From Azospirillum thiophilum (GTDB lineage: Bacteria > Pseudomonadota > Alphaproteobacteria > Azospirillales > Azospirillaceae): DNA of 64,000 nt. Of this stretch, positions 1-10,730 are shown in pieces. The stretch spans positions 620,001-684,000 of the forward strand of contig NZ_CP012401.1 of the NCBI RefSeq assembly GCF_001305595.1. The letters run 5' to 3'. The notes under the pieces were generated by a model. That model was given only the letters and a program-made list of their open reading frames with translations. It was not told the DNA's origin and did not search any database. A program made the translations under genes and the position numbers. Each line of letters starts with the position of its first letter. Position 1 is the first letter of the stretch.

Positions 1-527
1 ACCGCGCCGACATACTGGGTCCCGATGGTCATCGGGTTGGTGCCGAAGATGTTCAGGGTCTCGCGGCCCTGCTCGATCCCCATCAGCGGCTCGTGCCTCT
101 GGTGAATCTCCTTGATCATCCGGCGGCGGCCGGACACGTCGTCGCCGAACACCTTGGGGGCGTTCACCCGGTAGATCACCACGCCCGGCGGTTTGTTGAA
201 CACCCAGACATCCACGCCTTGCGCCTTGGCCGCGCCCATGGCCGGGCCGAGAAGCGCGCCCAACGCATCGCGGTCGCCACGCTGGAAGGCGTCCTGCACC
301 GGCGGAATGGCGGCGACGATGGCCGATACCGCCGACATCGTCCGCCCGTCATAGTCGAAGGCGGCGATGACGCTCTCGTATTGCAGCGTCATCTCCCGTT
401 GCAGGGCGAGCTCGGTGGACGCGGTCTGCTGATGGGTGGCCACACCGCCGAGGATGGCAGCCGTACCGGCCGCGACGACGGAAATCGCCGCCACGAGCCT
501 TGCGGCAATGGAATGAAGCTGAAGCAA
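1..527 (-). CDS. Cache-domain chemoreceptor or sensor, N-terminal part (3' end beyond the window)
   Basis: The visible 175 residues begin with a short cytoplasmic stretch and one membrane segment (about residues 9-30), followed by a periplasmic region of Cache-like sequence (YESVIAAFDYDG, then GVVIYRVNAPKVFGDD and ETLNIFGTNPMTIG). This arrangement is typical of methyl-accepting chemotaxis proteins that sense small ligands in the periplasm. The signalling domain that would separate a chemoreceptor from a kinase or cyclase lies outside the window. The start is read as TTG because an AAGGAG box (533-538) sits just upstream and no in-frame ATG gives a better N-terminus. Chemoreceptor is the favoured reading; a Cache histidine kinase remains possible. 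Confidence 0.6.
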   Translation of the reverse strand, partial: MLQLHSIAARLVAAISVVAAGTAAILGGVATHQQTASTELALQREMTLQYESVIAAFDYDGRTMSAVSAIVAAIPPVQDAFQRGDRDALGALLGPAMGAAKAQGVDVWVFNKPPGVVIYRVNAPKVFGDDVSGRRRMIKEIHQRHEPLMGIEQGRETLNIFGTNPMTIGTQYVGA

Positions 528-889
528 TGCGCTCTCCTTTTTCGCTGGGCGGCTGCGAAACCGAGCGAACCGATCCGAGCGACCACGAGCCTGATTTAGC
601 CGGAAGCCCGTCTTTTTGCCGGGAAATGACAAATCCATTTGTATCGCGCACTACTAAGCGGCGCACCTTAGGGTTCGCTCTAGGAGAACGGCAGGATTCA
701 GCAGAGATATTGTCTAAGCGGCCGTCGCTTTTTGGGCGTAGGATTGCAAAAGAACGCCGCCGCCGAGGTGAAAAGGCTTCCTGCCCGGATCGGATCACGC
801 AAATTCGGAATCGATTTGGAGCGTGAGTTCAATCGCCAAACATAAGGGCTGGAGTTCCATGCGTTTGATTTGGAACGCATGAAGCCTGC
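528..889. other. Intergenic region with a small inverted repeat, no gene seen
   Basis: This 362-base gap separates two minus-strand units and is less G+C-rich than its flanks. Short open frames cross it, but none has a ribosome site or coding-like composition. It should carry the promoter of the chemoreceptor-like gene. An 8-bp perfect inverted repeat (CATGCGTT at 858-865, AACGCATG at 874-881) lies just past the end of the neighbouring minus-strand operon and may help end its transcript, although no U-run follows. Confidence 0.5.
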
Positions 890-1300
890 TCACCCCAGCA
901 GCGCCAGCACCCACAGCGCCAGCAGCGTCACCAGCACCGCCTCGCCCAGCCCGACCAGCCCGCGCAGTGCCAGCGCGACGACCCAGGTGGCGAGGTCGCG
1001 GCGATGGCGGATCTCCTTCAGCAGGCGGTCCTGGATGCCGGCGACGGTGCGCCGCGTCGACAGGCCGGCGATGCCGCCGACCAGCGCCACCAGCCCGGTG
1101 CCCAGCACGAAATAGAGAGCGCCCTTCCAGCCGGCGAACTGGTCTGGATCGGTCAGGTAATGGCCGGTGCCGACGAGGATCCACACCGCCGCCGGCCAGA
1201 CGCCGACGATCTCCGGCCCCGGATCGATCCTGCGCGCGCCCTCCCTGTTCGGCCCATCCTTCTTCGGCCCGCCCTTCGCCGTCCCGTCATCCCCGCCCAT
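890..1300 (-). CDS. Small membrane protein of unknown function
   Basis: A 136-residue protein with a charged N-terminal 25 residues rich in Gly, Lys and Asp, then three hydrophobic stretches: about residues 31-47 (VGVWPAAVWILVGTGHY), 58-78 (LYFVLGTGLVALVGGIAGL) and a long C-terminal one at about 103-136. It is probably an inner-membrane protein. The start ATG follows a GGAGG box and lies 11 bases after the stop of the upstream gene, so the two are very likely co-transcribed. I do not recognise a family. The partner is a cysteine-containing, PAS-like soluble protein, which would fit a membrane-linked sensing pair, but that is only inference. Confidence 0.55.
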   Translation of the reverse strand: MGGDDGTAKGGPKKDGPNREGARRIDPGPEIVGVWPAAVWILVGTGHYLTDPDQFAGWKGALYFVLGTGLVALVGGIAGLSTRRTVAGIQDRLLKEIRHRRDLATWVVALALRGLVGLGEAVLVTLLALWVLALLG

Positions 1301-1311
1301 CGCCGCCTCCC

Positions 1312-2172
1312 TCAGCCGCCCGGAACATGGCGGTAGGCCAGCACGCGCGTCGCCGGTCCGCCCTCGACGTCGGCCAGCGGCAGCAGCAGCTCCACGAACT
1401 TCGCCCCCGGCAGCATCGGGTCGTCGCGCACCAGCAGGCAGCGCGGCTCGCCGCTCTCCAGGCAGAGGCGCAGGTCGGACAGCCAGCGCTGCGCCGCCTG
1501 TTCGGGATGGCACTCGGTCACCCGCCGCGTCGTCGGCCGCTCGGCCAGCCGGCGCTGCAAGGCGCGGCCGCAGGATTTGTAGACGAAATCGGCGCCGTCG
1601 GCGGTCGGCTCCATCAGGGCGATGCGCGGCACGCTTTCGCGCACCTGCGAGGTGTCGATCTCGACGGCCAGCGGCATGCGGCGCTTGCGCTTCAGCCGGA
1701 GCCAGTGGGTGTAGAGCACGCTGACCTGCGGCGACTGCTCCACGTCGATGGGGTCGGCCCGGCAAGGCGGCGGCGGCACATCGAGCACCGCGACCGCGAC
1801 CGGCGCGGCGGCGAAGGCGGCGGCTGCCGGCACCGGCTGGGAGGCGGGCTGGCCAGCGGACTGGGCAGCGGACTGGGCAGCGGACTGGATCGGCCGCGAG
1901 GCCGCCGCGGTCACCGGCAGGTGCAGGTCCGCCGCGGTGTGGCCGATCCGGCCGCCATGCTTCTTCAGCATCGGCAGCGGCGCCCAGGCGGTGCAGGTGT
2001 GATAGCCCTTGGTGACGCGGCGGTAGTCCTGGCTGCTGGCGGTGCGGCATTCCCCCTCCACCCCGTGGCGGGCGACATGGACCAGCGTGTTGTCCTCCGA
2101 CAGCGCGCGCTCCCCGCCCCAGGAGACGCAGGCGGCGCAGGCGCGGCTGTCCTTGGCGAAGGCGTGGCTCAT
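1312..2172 (-). CDS. Four-cysteine N-terminus plus PAS_5-like domain protein
   Basis: A 286-residue soluble protein in three parts. Residues 1-65 carry Cys12-X2-Cys15, Cys42 and Cys60 in a compact setting ([30 protein letters not shown]), which suggests a small metal-binding knuckle. Residues 75-125 are a low-complexity Ala/Gln/Pro linker. Residues 150-286 resemble the PAS_5 type of alphaproteobacterial PAS-like domain (an opening of the form [20 protein letters not shown], then [15 protein letters not shown]). The linker is encoded by a tandem 12-base repeat at 1855-1890. The gene leads a two-gene operon with the small membrane protein and is divergent from carB. The fold assignment is tentative. 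Confidence 0.55.
   Translation of the reverse strand: MSHAFAKDSRACAACVSWGGERALSEDNTLVHVARHGVEGECRTASSQDYRRVTKGYHTCTAWAPLPMLKKHGGRIGHTAADLHLPVTAAASRPIQSAAQSAAQSAGQPASQPVPAAAAFAAAPVAVAVLDVPPPPCRADPIDVEQSPQVSVLYTHWLRLKRKRRMPLAVEIDTSQVRESVPRIALMEPTADGADFVYKSCGRALQRRLAERPTTRRVTECHPEQAAQRWLSDLRLCLESGEPRCLLVRDDPMLPGAKFVELLLPLADVEGGPATRVLAYRHVPGG
1855..1890. repeat. Tandem 12-bp coding repeat
   Basis: Three adjoining copies of a unit reading AGCGGACTGGGC on the plus strand, the last one diverged, encode the repeated Ala-Gln-Ser linker of the overlapping minus-strand gene. Such a repeat can vary in copy number by slippage without shifting the frame. Confidence 0.6.
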
Positions 2173-2423
2173 CGGGGCGTATCTCCAAAGAATGTGCGTG
2201 GGAATTGATGCCGGGCTTTCCCCCCCGGTTCAAGGGGCGCCATCGGGAGGCACCGCCCCGCCCGAGATACAGTCATGCGAGGGTGACATCCATGCCACCC
2301 CTTCCCCCCCGGACCCGAACCCCCTATAAGGAGCCCTTGCACGATAGACCTCGCCCGCTCTCCGTCTCCGGTCCCCCGGCGCCGGGGGGCTTTCGGCTGA
2401 CCACATCTCAGAGAAGCGGACCC

Positions 2424-5670
<3,247 letters not shown>

Positions 5671-5672
<2 letters not shown>

Positions 5673-5719
5673 GGACGGACGACGGCGCGGCGGACCTCCT
5701 CCGCGCCGTCTTCGTCCTT
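5671..5719 (+). terminator. Hairpin after carB
   Basis: A strong G+C-rich stem starts on the carB stop codon. GACGGCGCGG (5681-5690) pairs with CCGCGCCGTC (5701-5710), and outer arms AAGGAC and GTCCTT extend it. No long U-tract follows, so it may act as an attenuating or 3'-stabilising structure between carB and greA rather than as a complete terminator. Confidence 0.6.
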
Positions 5720-5768
5720 GATGTCGCTTTGGACAGGTCGAACGACTGCAAGCGGTGATGGACCGAAC

Positions 5769-6242
5769 ATGGAAAAAGTTCCGATGACAGCGGCGGGCTT
5801 CAACCGCCTCCAGGAGGAATTGAAGCACCTTAAGATCACCGAACGCCCGGCGGTCATCAAAGCCATCGCGGAGGCCCGCGAACATGGCGACCTTTCGGAA
5901 AACGCCGAGTACCACGCGGCGCGCGAACGTCAGAGCTTCATCGAAGGCCGCGTGCTGGAGCTTGAGGACAAGATCAGCCGGGCGGAGGTCATCGACCCGG
6001 CCAAGCTGACGGGCGATACCGTGAAGTTCGGTGCGACCGTGACCCTGGCCGACCAGGACACGGACGAGGAGACGACCTACCAGATCGTTGGCCAGGACGA
6101 GAGCGACATCAAGTTGAGGCTGCTGTCGATCCAGGCGCCGCTGGCCCGCGCCCTGATCAACAAGTCGGTCGGCGACAGCGTCGAGGTTTCGACCCCGGGC
6201 GGTTCCAAGCTGTACGAGATCGTGTCGGTCGAATTCCGCTGA
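5769..6242 (+). CDS. greA: Transcription elongation factor GreA
   Basis: A 157-residue protein matching the usual 158 of GreA. It enters the RNA polymerase secondary channel and stimulates cleavage of backtracked transcripts. The N-terminal coiled coil (about residues 1-75) includes the family stretch [19 protein letters not shown], whose acidic tip residues activate cleavage. The C-terminal half has the FKBP-like fold ending in [18 protein letters not shown]. The chosen ATG gives [18 protein letters not shown], the family start; an upstream ATG at 5718 would add 17 residues not expected in GreA. The carB-greA order is common in alphaproteobacteria. The gene ends in a strong hairpin. Confidence 0.96.
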   Translation: MEKVPMTAAGFNRLQEELKHLKITERPAVIKAIAEAREHGDLSENAEYHAARERQSFIEGRVLELEDKISRAEVIDPAKLTGDTVKFGATVTLADQDTDEETTYQIVGQDESDIKLRLLSIQAPLARALINKSVGDSVEVSTPGGSKLYEIVSVEFR

Positions 6243-6256
6243 GGCTTTCCCTTCTC

Positions 6257-6297
6257 CCGGTTGCCCCCTTTCCCCCCTGGGGAGAGGGGGCAACCGG
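6257..6297. terminator. 19-bp hairpin between convergent genes
   Basis: Positions 6257-6275 pair with 6279-6297 in a 19-bp stem with a single G-T pair and a 3-base loop. It lies between the end of greA and the end of the convergent hydrolase gene and can serve both strands. The core is the C5-T-rich palindrome type seen at several other junctions in this window. Confidence 0.75.
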
Positions 6298-6299
6298 CT

Positions 6300-7256
6300 T
6301 CATCCCCCCAGTTTCTCCTGGAAGAATTCCATAACCCGCCGGATCGCGTCCGAGCGGGCGTCTTCGTTGGTGCCGACATGGGCGGTGCCGCCCGGCGCGG
6401 TGGCCAGATCCTTGCGCTTGCGCACCGGGGCGTCGGGCGAATCGAAGCCGTGATAGGCGTCGGGATAGACCACCAGGGCCAGCTTGTCCTTCACCCCGTC
6501 GCGGCCGGCCAGTTCCTTGCAGTGTTCAGGCGGCGTCCAGTCGTCCTTGTCGCCGACCAGCAGCAGCAGCGGGCCGTCGGGCTGCCAGTCCTCGTCGCTC
6601 AGCGACGCGCGGCAGCCGGGATAGAAGGCCACGGCGGCCCGGAAGCCGCCCTCCTCCGACCCGGCCGGCCCGTCGTCGCCGGCGCCATAGGCGGCCAGCA
6701 CGGTGCCGGCGCCCTGCGACCAGCCGATCAGGCCGATGCGGCCATGGTCGATTTCGGGCCGGCGGCGCAGGAAGGCCAGAGCCCCCCAGGCATCGCGCTT
6801 GCGCTCCACCGTCGCGCGGACGGTGCGGTCCTTCAATGCGGTGGTGCAGACCTCGTCCACGTCGCGCGGGCCGAAGCTGTCGACCATCAGCACCGCGTAG
6901 CCCTGCCGCTGCAGGTGGGTCGCCCACCAGACGTGACGTTGCGACACTCGGCCGCTGCGGGCATAGAGGCCGCCGCACCCGTGCAGCATGACAATTGCCG
7001 GATGCTGGCCGCTGCCGGACGGGCGCAGCAGACGGCCGGACAGCATCGTCGGCGCCCCGCCGGTCAGGTCGCCGTCGGCGGAGGGAAAGCGCACGATCTC
7101 TTCGGCATGGACGCCGGCGGCGGCCTGGGCCGTCCCGGTCCACAGCATCGCCGATGCCATCGCCGACAGGGGCAGTCCCGCAATGCCCATCGTCCCGGCA
7201 CCGCTGCACAGAACCGCACCCAGAACAGCCGCAAGACCGCGGGCGGAAGCCTTCAT
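6300..7256 (-). CDS. Exported dienelactone-hydrolase-family alpha/beta hydrolase
   Basis: A 318-residue alpha/beta hydrolase. The first ~45 residues are hydrophobic with small residues and end in AQAAAGVHA, a probable signal peptide, so the protein is expected in the periplasm. Fold landmarks are IVMLHGCGGLY (oxyanion region), the nucleophile elbow GLIGWSQGAGTV (Ser rather than the Cys of true dienelactone hydrolase), VGDKDDWTP and the C-terminal AYHGFDSP with the catalytic His. The substrate cannot be read from sequence; an ester or lactone is likely. The open frame extends 55 residues upstream, but the ATG at 7254-7256 is where the signal peptide starts. It lies downstream of the lrp-like gene in the same direction, separated by a strong hairpin. 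Confidence 0.7.
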   Translation of the reverse strand: MKASARGLAAVLGAVLCSGAGTMGIAGLPLSAMASAMLWTGTAQAAAGVHAEEIVRFPSADGDLTGGAPTMLSGRLLRPSGSGQHPAIVMLHGCGGLYARSGRVSQRHVWWATHLQRQGYAVLMVDSFGPRDVDEVCTTALKDRTVRATVERKRDAWGALAFLRRRPEIDHGRIGLIGWSQGAGTVLAAYGAGDDGPAGSEEGGFRAAVAFYPGCRASLSDEDWQPDGPLLLLVGDKDDWTPPEHCKELAGRDGVKDKLALVVYPDAYHGFDSPDAPVRKRKDLATAPGGTAHVGTNEDARSDAIRRVMEFFQEKLGG

Positions 7257-7388
7257 TCTGCTGCGTCCCCGACTCCAGGCGCCGGCCACGACGGCGGCGC
7301 TCGCGGACGCAATATTAAACCTGTGCGTTGCGGAAGGCCATGGGTGCCCGCCAATTGTTCCCGGCATGGCATCGAGGCGGTGGAAAGC

Positions 7389-7422
7389 GATGCGGCGGGC
7401 TCCTTCCGGAGCCCGCCGCATC
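7389..7422 (-). terminator. Perfect 15-bp hairpin after the lrp-like gene
   Basis: Arms 7389-7403 and 7408-7422 form a perfect 15-bp, G+C-rich stem with a 4-base loop. It lies 27 bases past the stop codon of the Lrp/AsnC gene and before the hydrolase gene, so it probably ends the regulator transcript. The U-run on the minus strand is weak. Confidence 0.75.
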
Positions 7423-7448
7423 TCTTCTTACCGGTAACCGCGCCCCGC

Positions 7449-8009
7449 TCAGCGCCGGGTGGCGCGGGTGGGCGTCTCGTCCTCGGCGAACTCCTCGTCC
7501 TCGTCGTCCTCCGTCCCTTCCGGGATGTCGGGCGAATCGACGTCGATGGGAACGCCGGGGGTGTGCTTGGAGGTGCGGATCGACAGGGCGGACTTCACAT
7601 GGGCGACGTTGGGGGCCGACGTCAGCTTGGTCGTCAGGAAGCGCTGGTAGTCGTCCCAGTCCTCCGCCACGATCTTCAGGACGAAATCATATTCACCGGC
7701 CAGCATGTTGCACTCACGCACGAGCGGCCAGCTGTTGACGAGCTCCTCGAATTTCTTTAGGTCCGCTTCGGCCTGGCTGCTGAGGCCGACCTGGGCGAAC
7801 ACCGTGACGCCGAACCCCAGTGCATCGGGGTTGACGTCGGCGTGGTAGCCGCGGATGAATCCCGCCTCCTCCAGCGCGCGGACGCGGCGCAGGCAGGGCG
7901 GGGCGGAGATGCCGGCACGCCGGGCAAGCTCCACATTGGTCATCCGGCCGTCGTTCTGCAGATCGCGCAGGATCCGACGGTCAATTCGGTCGAGTTTTAC
8001 CCGCCGCAT
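7449..8009 (-). CDS. Lrp/AsnC family transcriptional regulator with acidic tail
   Basis: A 186-residue feast/famine regulator. Residues 1-60 form the helix-turn-helix (LDRIDRRILRDLQNDGRMTN, then LARRAGISAPPCLRRVRALE). Residues 65-145 form the RAM ligand-binding and oligomerisation domain (VRECNMLAGEYDFVLKIVAE, FLTTKLTSAPNVAHVKSAL). Family members bind amino acids and control their metabolism. The protein is about 25-30 residues longer than usual because of a C-terminal tail rich in Asp and Glu (EGTEDDEDEEFAEDE), which could modulate DNA binding. A sigma-70-like promoter lies just upstream. The divergent neighbour is the ELM1-family gene. The regulon cannot be read here. Confidence 0.9.
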   Translation of the reverse strand: MRRVKLDRIDRRILRDLQNDGRMTNVELARRAGISAPPCLRRVRALEEAGFIRGYHADVNPDALGFGVTVFAQVGLSSQAEADLKKFEELVNSWPLVRECNMLAGEYDFVLKIVAEDWDDYQRFLTTKLTSAPNVAHVKSALSIRTSKHTPGVPIDVDSPDIPEGTEDDEDEEFAEDETPTRATRR

Positions 8010-8048
8010 GGTTTTACTCGGTCGCTCCGGGGGTGATTTGGAGAAAGG

Positions 8049-8077
8049 ATATTACACGGGCATGGTGTCTACGCCAA
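8049..8077 (-). promoter_or_regulatory. Sigma-70-type promoter of the lrp-like gene
   Basis: On the minus strand, TTGGCG (plus 8072-8077) and TAATAT (plus 8049-8054) are separated by exactly 17 bases. Predicted transcription would start near 8042, giving a leader of about 33 bases before the ATG at 8009. This is a motif-only call. Confidence 0.5.
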
Positions 8078-8171
8078 GACCGAAACCCTTACAAGGGCGA
8101 GCGACCCGGATGCCGGCCTTTCCGCCGCCGCGGCCGCCAACCCCTCCGCAGCCCCAACGATCCGAGCGCTC

Positions 8172-9149
8172 ATGCAATCCCTGACCTGCTGGGTTGTGTC
8201 CGACGGCAAGGCCGGCATGGAAAACCAGTGCATCGGCCTGGCCGAGGCGCTGGGCCTGACGCCGGTGATCAAGCGCGTGCGCCTGCGCACGCCCTGGCGC
8301 CAGCTGACCCCGTACCTGCGCATCGGCAACCGCTTCGCCCCCAGCCCCGAGGGCGATCCGGTGGCTCCCCCCTGGCCCGACATCCTGATCGGCACCGGCC
8401 GGCAGAGCATCCCCGTCTCGCTGGCGGTGCGCAGCCTGTCGGGCGGCCGCAGCTTCACCATCCAGACCCAGGATCCGGTGATGAACCCACACAGGTTCGA
8501 CCTGGTGGTGGTGCCGCGCCACGACAAGCTGCGCGGCGACAATGTGCTGGTGACGCGCGGCGCGCTGCACCGGGTAACGCCCGCCGTCCTGGCCGGGGCG
8601 GCGGCGCGCTTCGCCCCGCGGCTCGCCCATCTGCCGCACCCGCGCATCGCCGTGCTGATCGGCGGCGACAACGGCGTCTACCGGCTGACGCCGACGATCA
8701 TGGGCGACGTGGCGGAACGGCTGGCCAACCTGACGCGCAGCCATGGCGCCGGGCTGATGGTCACGCCGTCGCGCCGCACCGGCGCCGACAACGAGGCGAT
8801 CCTGCGCGCCCGCCTGTCCGGCCTGCCGGCGGAGGTGTGGGACGGCAGCGGCGAGAATCCCTATTTCGCCTATCTCGGGCTGGCCGACGCGGTGGTTGTG
8901 ACCTGCGACAGCGTGTCGATGACGTCGGAGGCCTGCTCGACCGGCAAGCCGGTCTATGTGATCGAGATGGAGGGCGGGTCGCCCAAGTTCCGCGCCTTCC
9001 ATGACGGGCTGTACCGGGACGGCATCACCCGCCCCTTCGACGGCACGCTCGAGCATTGGGATTATCCGCCGCTGAACGACCGCGAGACGGTGGCCGCCGA
9101 GGTGATGCGGCGCCTGCCGGCGCACAGGAAACGGCACGGCCTGACGTAG
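8172..9149 (+). CDS. ELM1-family protein (putative glycosyltransferase-like)
   Basis: A 325-residue protein with the hallmarks of the ELM1 family (mitochondrial fission ELM1-like). The N-terminus is CWVVSDGKAGMENQCIGLAE, followed by WPDILIGTGRQSIPVSLAVR, the central IAVLIGGDNGVYRLT, and SENPYFAYLG-type and TCDSVSMTSEACSTGKPVYV segments near the C-terminus. The last resembles the nucleotide-sugar site of GT-B enzymes. Plants use ELM1 to recruit dynamin. The bacterial role is not established and may be in cell-envelope glycoconjugate synthesis. It is divergent from the lrp-like gene and followed on the same strand by two oxygenase-like genes. Confidence 0.8.
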   Translation: MQSLTCWVVSDGKAGMENQCIGLAEALGLTPVIKRVRLRTPWRQLTPYLRIGNRFAPSPEGDPVAPPWPDILIGTGRQSIPVSLAVRSLSGGRSFTIQTQDPVMNPHRFDLVVVPRHDKLRGDNVLVTRGALHRVTPAVLAGAAARFAPRLAHLPHPRIAVLIGGDNGVYRLTPTIMGDVAERLANLTRSHGAGLMVTPSRRTGADNEAILRARLSGLPAEVWDGSGENPYFAYLGLADAVVVTCDSVSMTSEACSTGKPVYVIEMEGGSPKFRAFHDGLYRDGITRPFDGTLEHWDYPPLNDRETVAAEVMRRLPAHRKRHGLT

Positions 9150-9297
9150 AATCAGGGGACGGGGGGCGCTTCGCGCGACCGATGCGCGCACCCCGCCGCC
9201 GGTACCGGTTTGCGGCGGCATCCCGCCGCGGACCGTGCCATAAGCCGGGAAAACGACCGAACCGATCGGTCCGCCCCCGATTCGGAATCGACCAGCC

Positions 9298-9954
9298 ATG
9301 ACCACCCCCGACGCCGTCTCCGCCTCGTTCCTGCGTTGCCTGGAGCGCAGCCGGAAGTCCGGCACCCCCTACGACCACTGGCTCCTGTCCGAGGCCCTGC
9401 CGACCGATGCCGCGGACGCCATCGCCGCCCTGCCCTGGGGACCGGCGCCGGTATCCGACAGCTCCGGCAAGCGCGACACCAACAACGCCTCGCGCACCTA
9501 TTTCGGGGTGGAGAACCGCGCAACCCATCCGGTGTGCGAGACGGTGGCCCGGGCCTTCCAGAGCCGCCCGGTGGTGGAGGCGATCCAGCGGACCTGCAAG
9601 GTCGACCTGACCGGCACCAGCCTGCGCATCGAATATTGCCAGGACACCGACGGCTTCTGGCTGGAGCCGCACACCGACATCGGTGTCAAGAAATACACGA
9701 TGCTGGTCTATCTCTCGAAGGGACCGAACTGCGCCCATTGGGGGACCGACGTGCTGGACGAGACCCGGACCATCGTCGCCCGGGCGCCCTACGCCTTCAA
9801 TGAAGGGCTGATCTTCATCCCCGCCGGCAACACCTGGCATGGCTTCGCGAAACGTCCGATCGACGGCGTGCGCAAGTCGATCATCGTGAATTACGTCGGC
9901 CCCGAATGGCGGGCGCGGCATGAACTCTGCTTCCCCGACAAAGCTGTTGCATAA
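9298..9954 (+). CDS. 2OG-Fe(II) oxygenase-like protein 1
   Basis: A 218-residue cupin-fold protein. The probable iron-binding triad is His and Asp in LEPHTDIGVKKY and a distal His in NTWHGFAKRP, with an Arg shortly after (GVRKSIIVNY) positioned to bind the 2-oxoglutarate carboxylate. Proteins of this kind hydroxylate small molecules, sugars or side chains. The protein contains no signal peptide, so it is probably cytoplasmic. The gene starts 148 bases after the ELM1-family gene and is followed by a second oxygenase-like gene of related length but different sequence. The substrate is unknown. The triad was read by eye from one sequence. Confidence 0.65.
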   Translation: MTTPDAVSASFLRCLERSRKSGTPYDHWLLSEALPTDAADAIAALPWGPAPVSDSSGKRDTNNASRTYFGVENRATHPVCETVARAFQSRPVVEAIQRTCKVDLTGTSLRIEYCQDTDGFWLEPHTDIGVKKYTMLVYLSKGPNCAHWGTDVLDETRTIVARAPYAFNEGLIFIPAGNTWHGFAKRPIDGVRKSIIVNYVGPEWRARHELCFPDKAVA

Positions 9955-10030
9955 AATTTTGTGCCTGTTTAAGTGACGTCGGTCGGGGGGCCAGACCAGC
10001 GCCGGCACGCCCTTTCGGAGTTTCTGATCC

Positions 10031-10663
10031 ATGTCCATGCTTGATCTGGACAAATTCCGTGCTGTGGAACTTCAGCGCGACCCCTTCGATTTTCTCTGCG
10101 TTCCGGGTTTCGTGAAGCGGGAATATCTTGAAGATCTTCACCGTGACTATCCCAGGATCGACAAGCCCGGCTCGATTCCGCTCGGCGTCTTCCCGCAAGG
10201 GCCGAGCTTCGACCGGCTGATCGCCGAGTTGAAGGGGCCGGAGCTCTGCAAGGCCTTCTCCGAAAAGTTCGGGCTGGACCTGTCGTCCTACCCGACCATG
10301 TTCACCGCGCGGGGCATGTGCCGGGCGACCGACGGCAAGATCCACCCGGATTCGGCCAGCAAGGTCATCACCGTCCTGATCTACATGAACCCGCCCTGGG
10401 AGGCCGCCGGCGGCCGCCTGCGCATCCTGCGTTCCCAGAACCTGGAGGATTATGCCGCCGAGGTTCCGCCGGAGGAAGGCACCCTGATGTGCTTCCGCCG
10501 CTGCGACAGCTCCTGGCACGGCCATTACCCGTTCGAGGGCCAGCGCCGCGCCATCCAGATGAACTGGGTCAAGGGCAGCGTCTATATCTGGCACGAACAA
10601 TGGCGCCACCGCGTCGGCGCCTGGGCGAAGGGCGTCTTCGGCGGGCAGTCGAAGGGGTATTGA
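10031..10663 (+). CDS. 2OG-Fe(II) oxygenase-like protein 2
   Basis: A 210-residue cytoplasmic protein. The likely metal site is His and Asp in GKIHPDSASKVITVLIYMNP and the distal His in SSWHGHYPFEG, with QRRAIQMNW supplying the 2-oxoglutarate-binding Arg. The N-terminus (DPFDFLCVPGFV) resembles the entry strand of prolyl-hydroxylase-like and sugar-linked 2OG proteins. It follows the first oxygenase-like gene by 76 bases on the same strand, so the two are probably co-expressed. The target is unknown; a shared glycan or small molecule with the ELM1-family product is an inference. Confidence 0.7.
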   Translation: MSMLDLDKFRAVELQRDPFDFLCVPGFVKREYLEDLHRDYPRIDKPGSIPLGVFPQGPSFDRLIAELKGPELCKAFSEKFGLDLSSYPTMFTARGMCRATDGKIHPDSASKVITVLIYMNPPWEAAGGRLRILRSQNLEDYAAEVPPEEGTLMCFRRCDSSWHGHYPFEGQRRAIQMNWVKGSVYIWHEQWRHRVGAWAKGVFGGQSKGY

Positions 10664-10674
10664 GGGGGGCAGTC

Positions 10675-10697
10675 CCTCCCCCGCCCAGCGGGGGAGG
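10675..10697. terminator. 10-bp G+C hairpin between convergent genes
   Basis: CCTCCCCCGC (10675-10684) pairs with GCGGGGGAGG (10688-10697) around a 3-base loop. Further C-runs follow to 10730. It sits between the second oxygenase-like gene and the convergent ligase gene and belongs to the CCCTCCC palindrome type repeated in this window. Confidence 0.6.
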
Positions 10698-10730
10698 TTA
10701 GGTGGGGGTCCAACTCCCCCCTCTCCCCCC

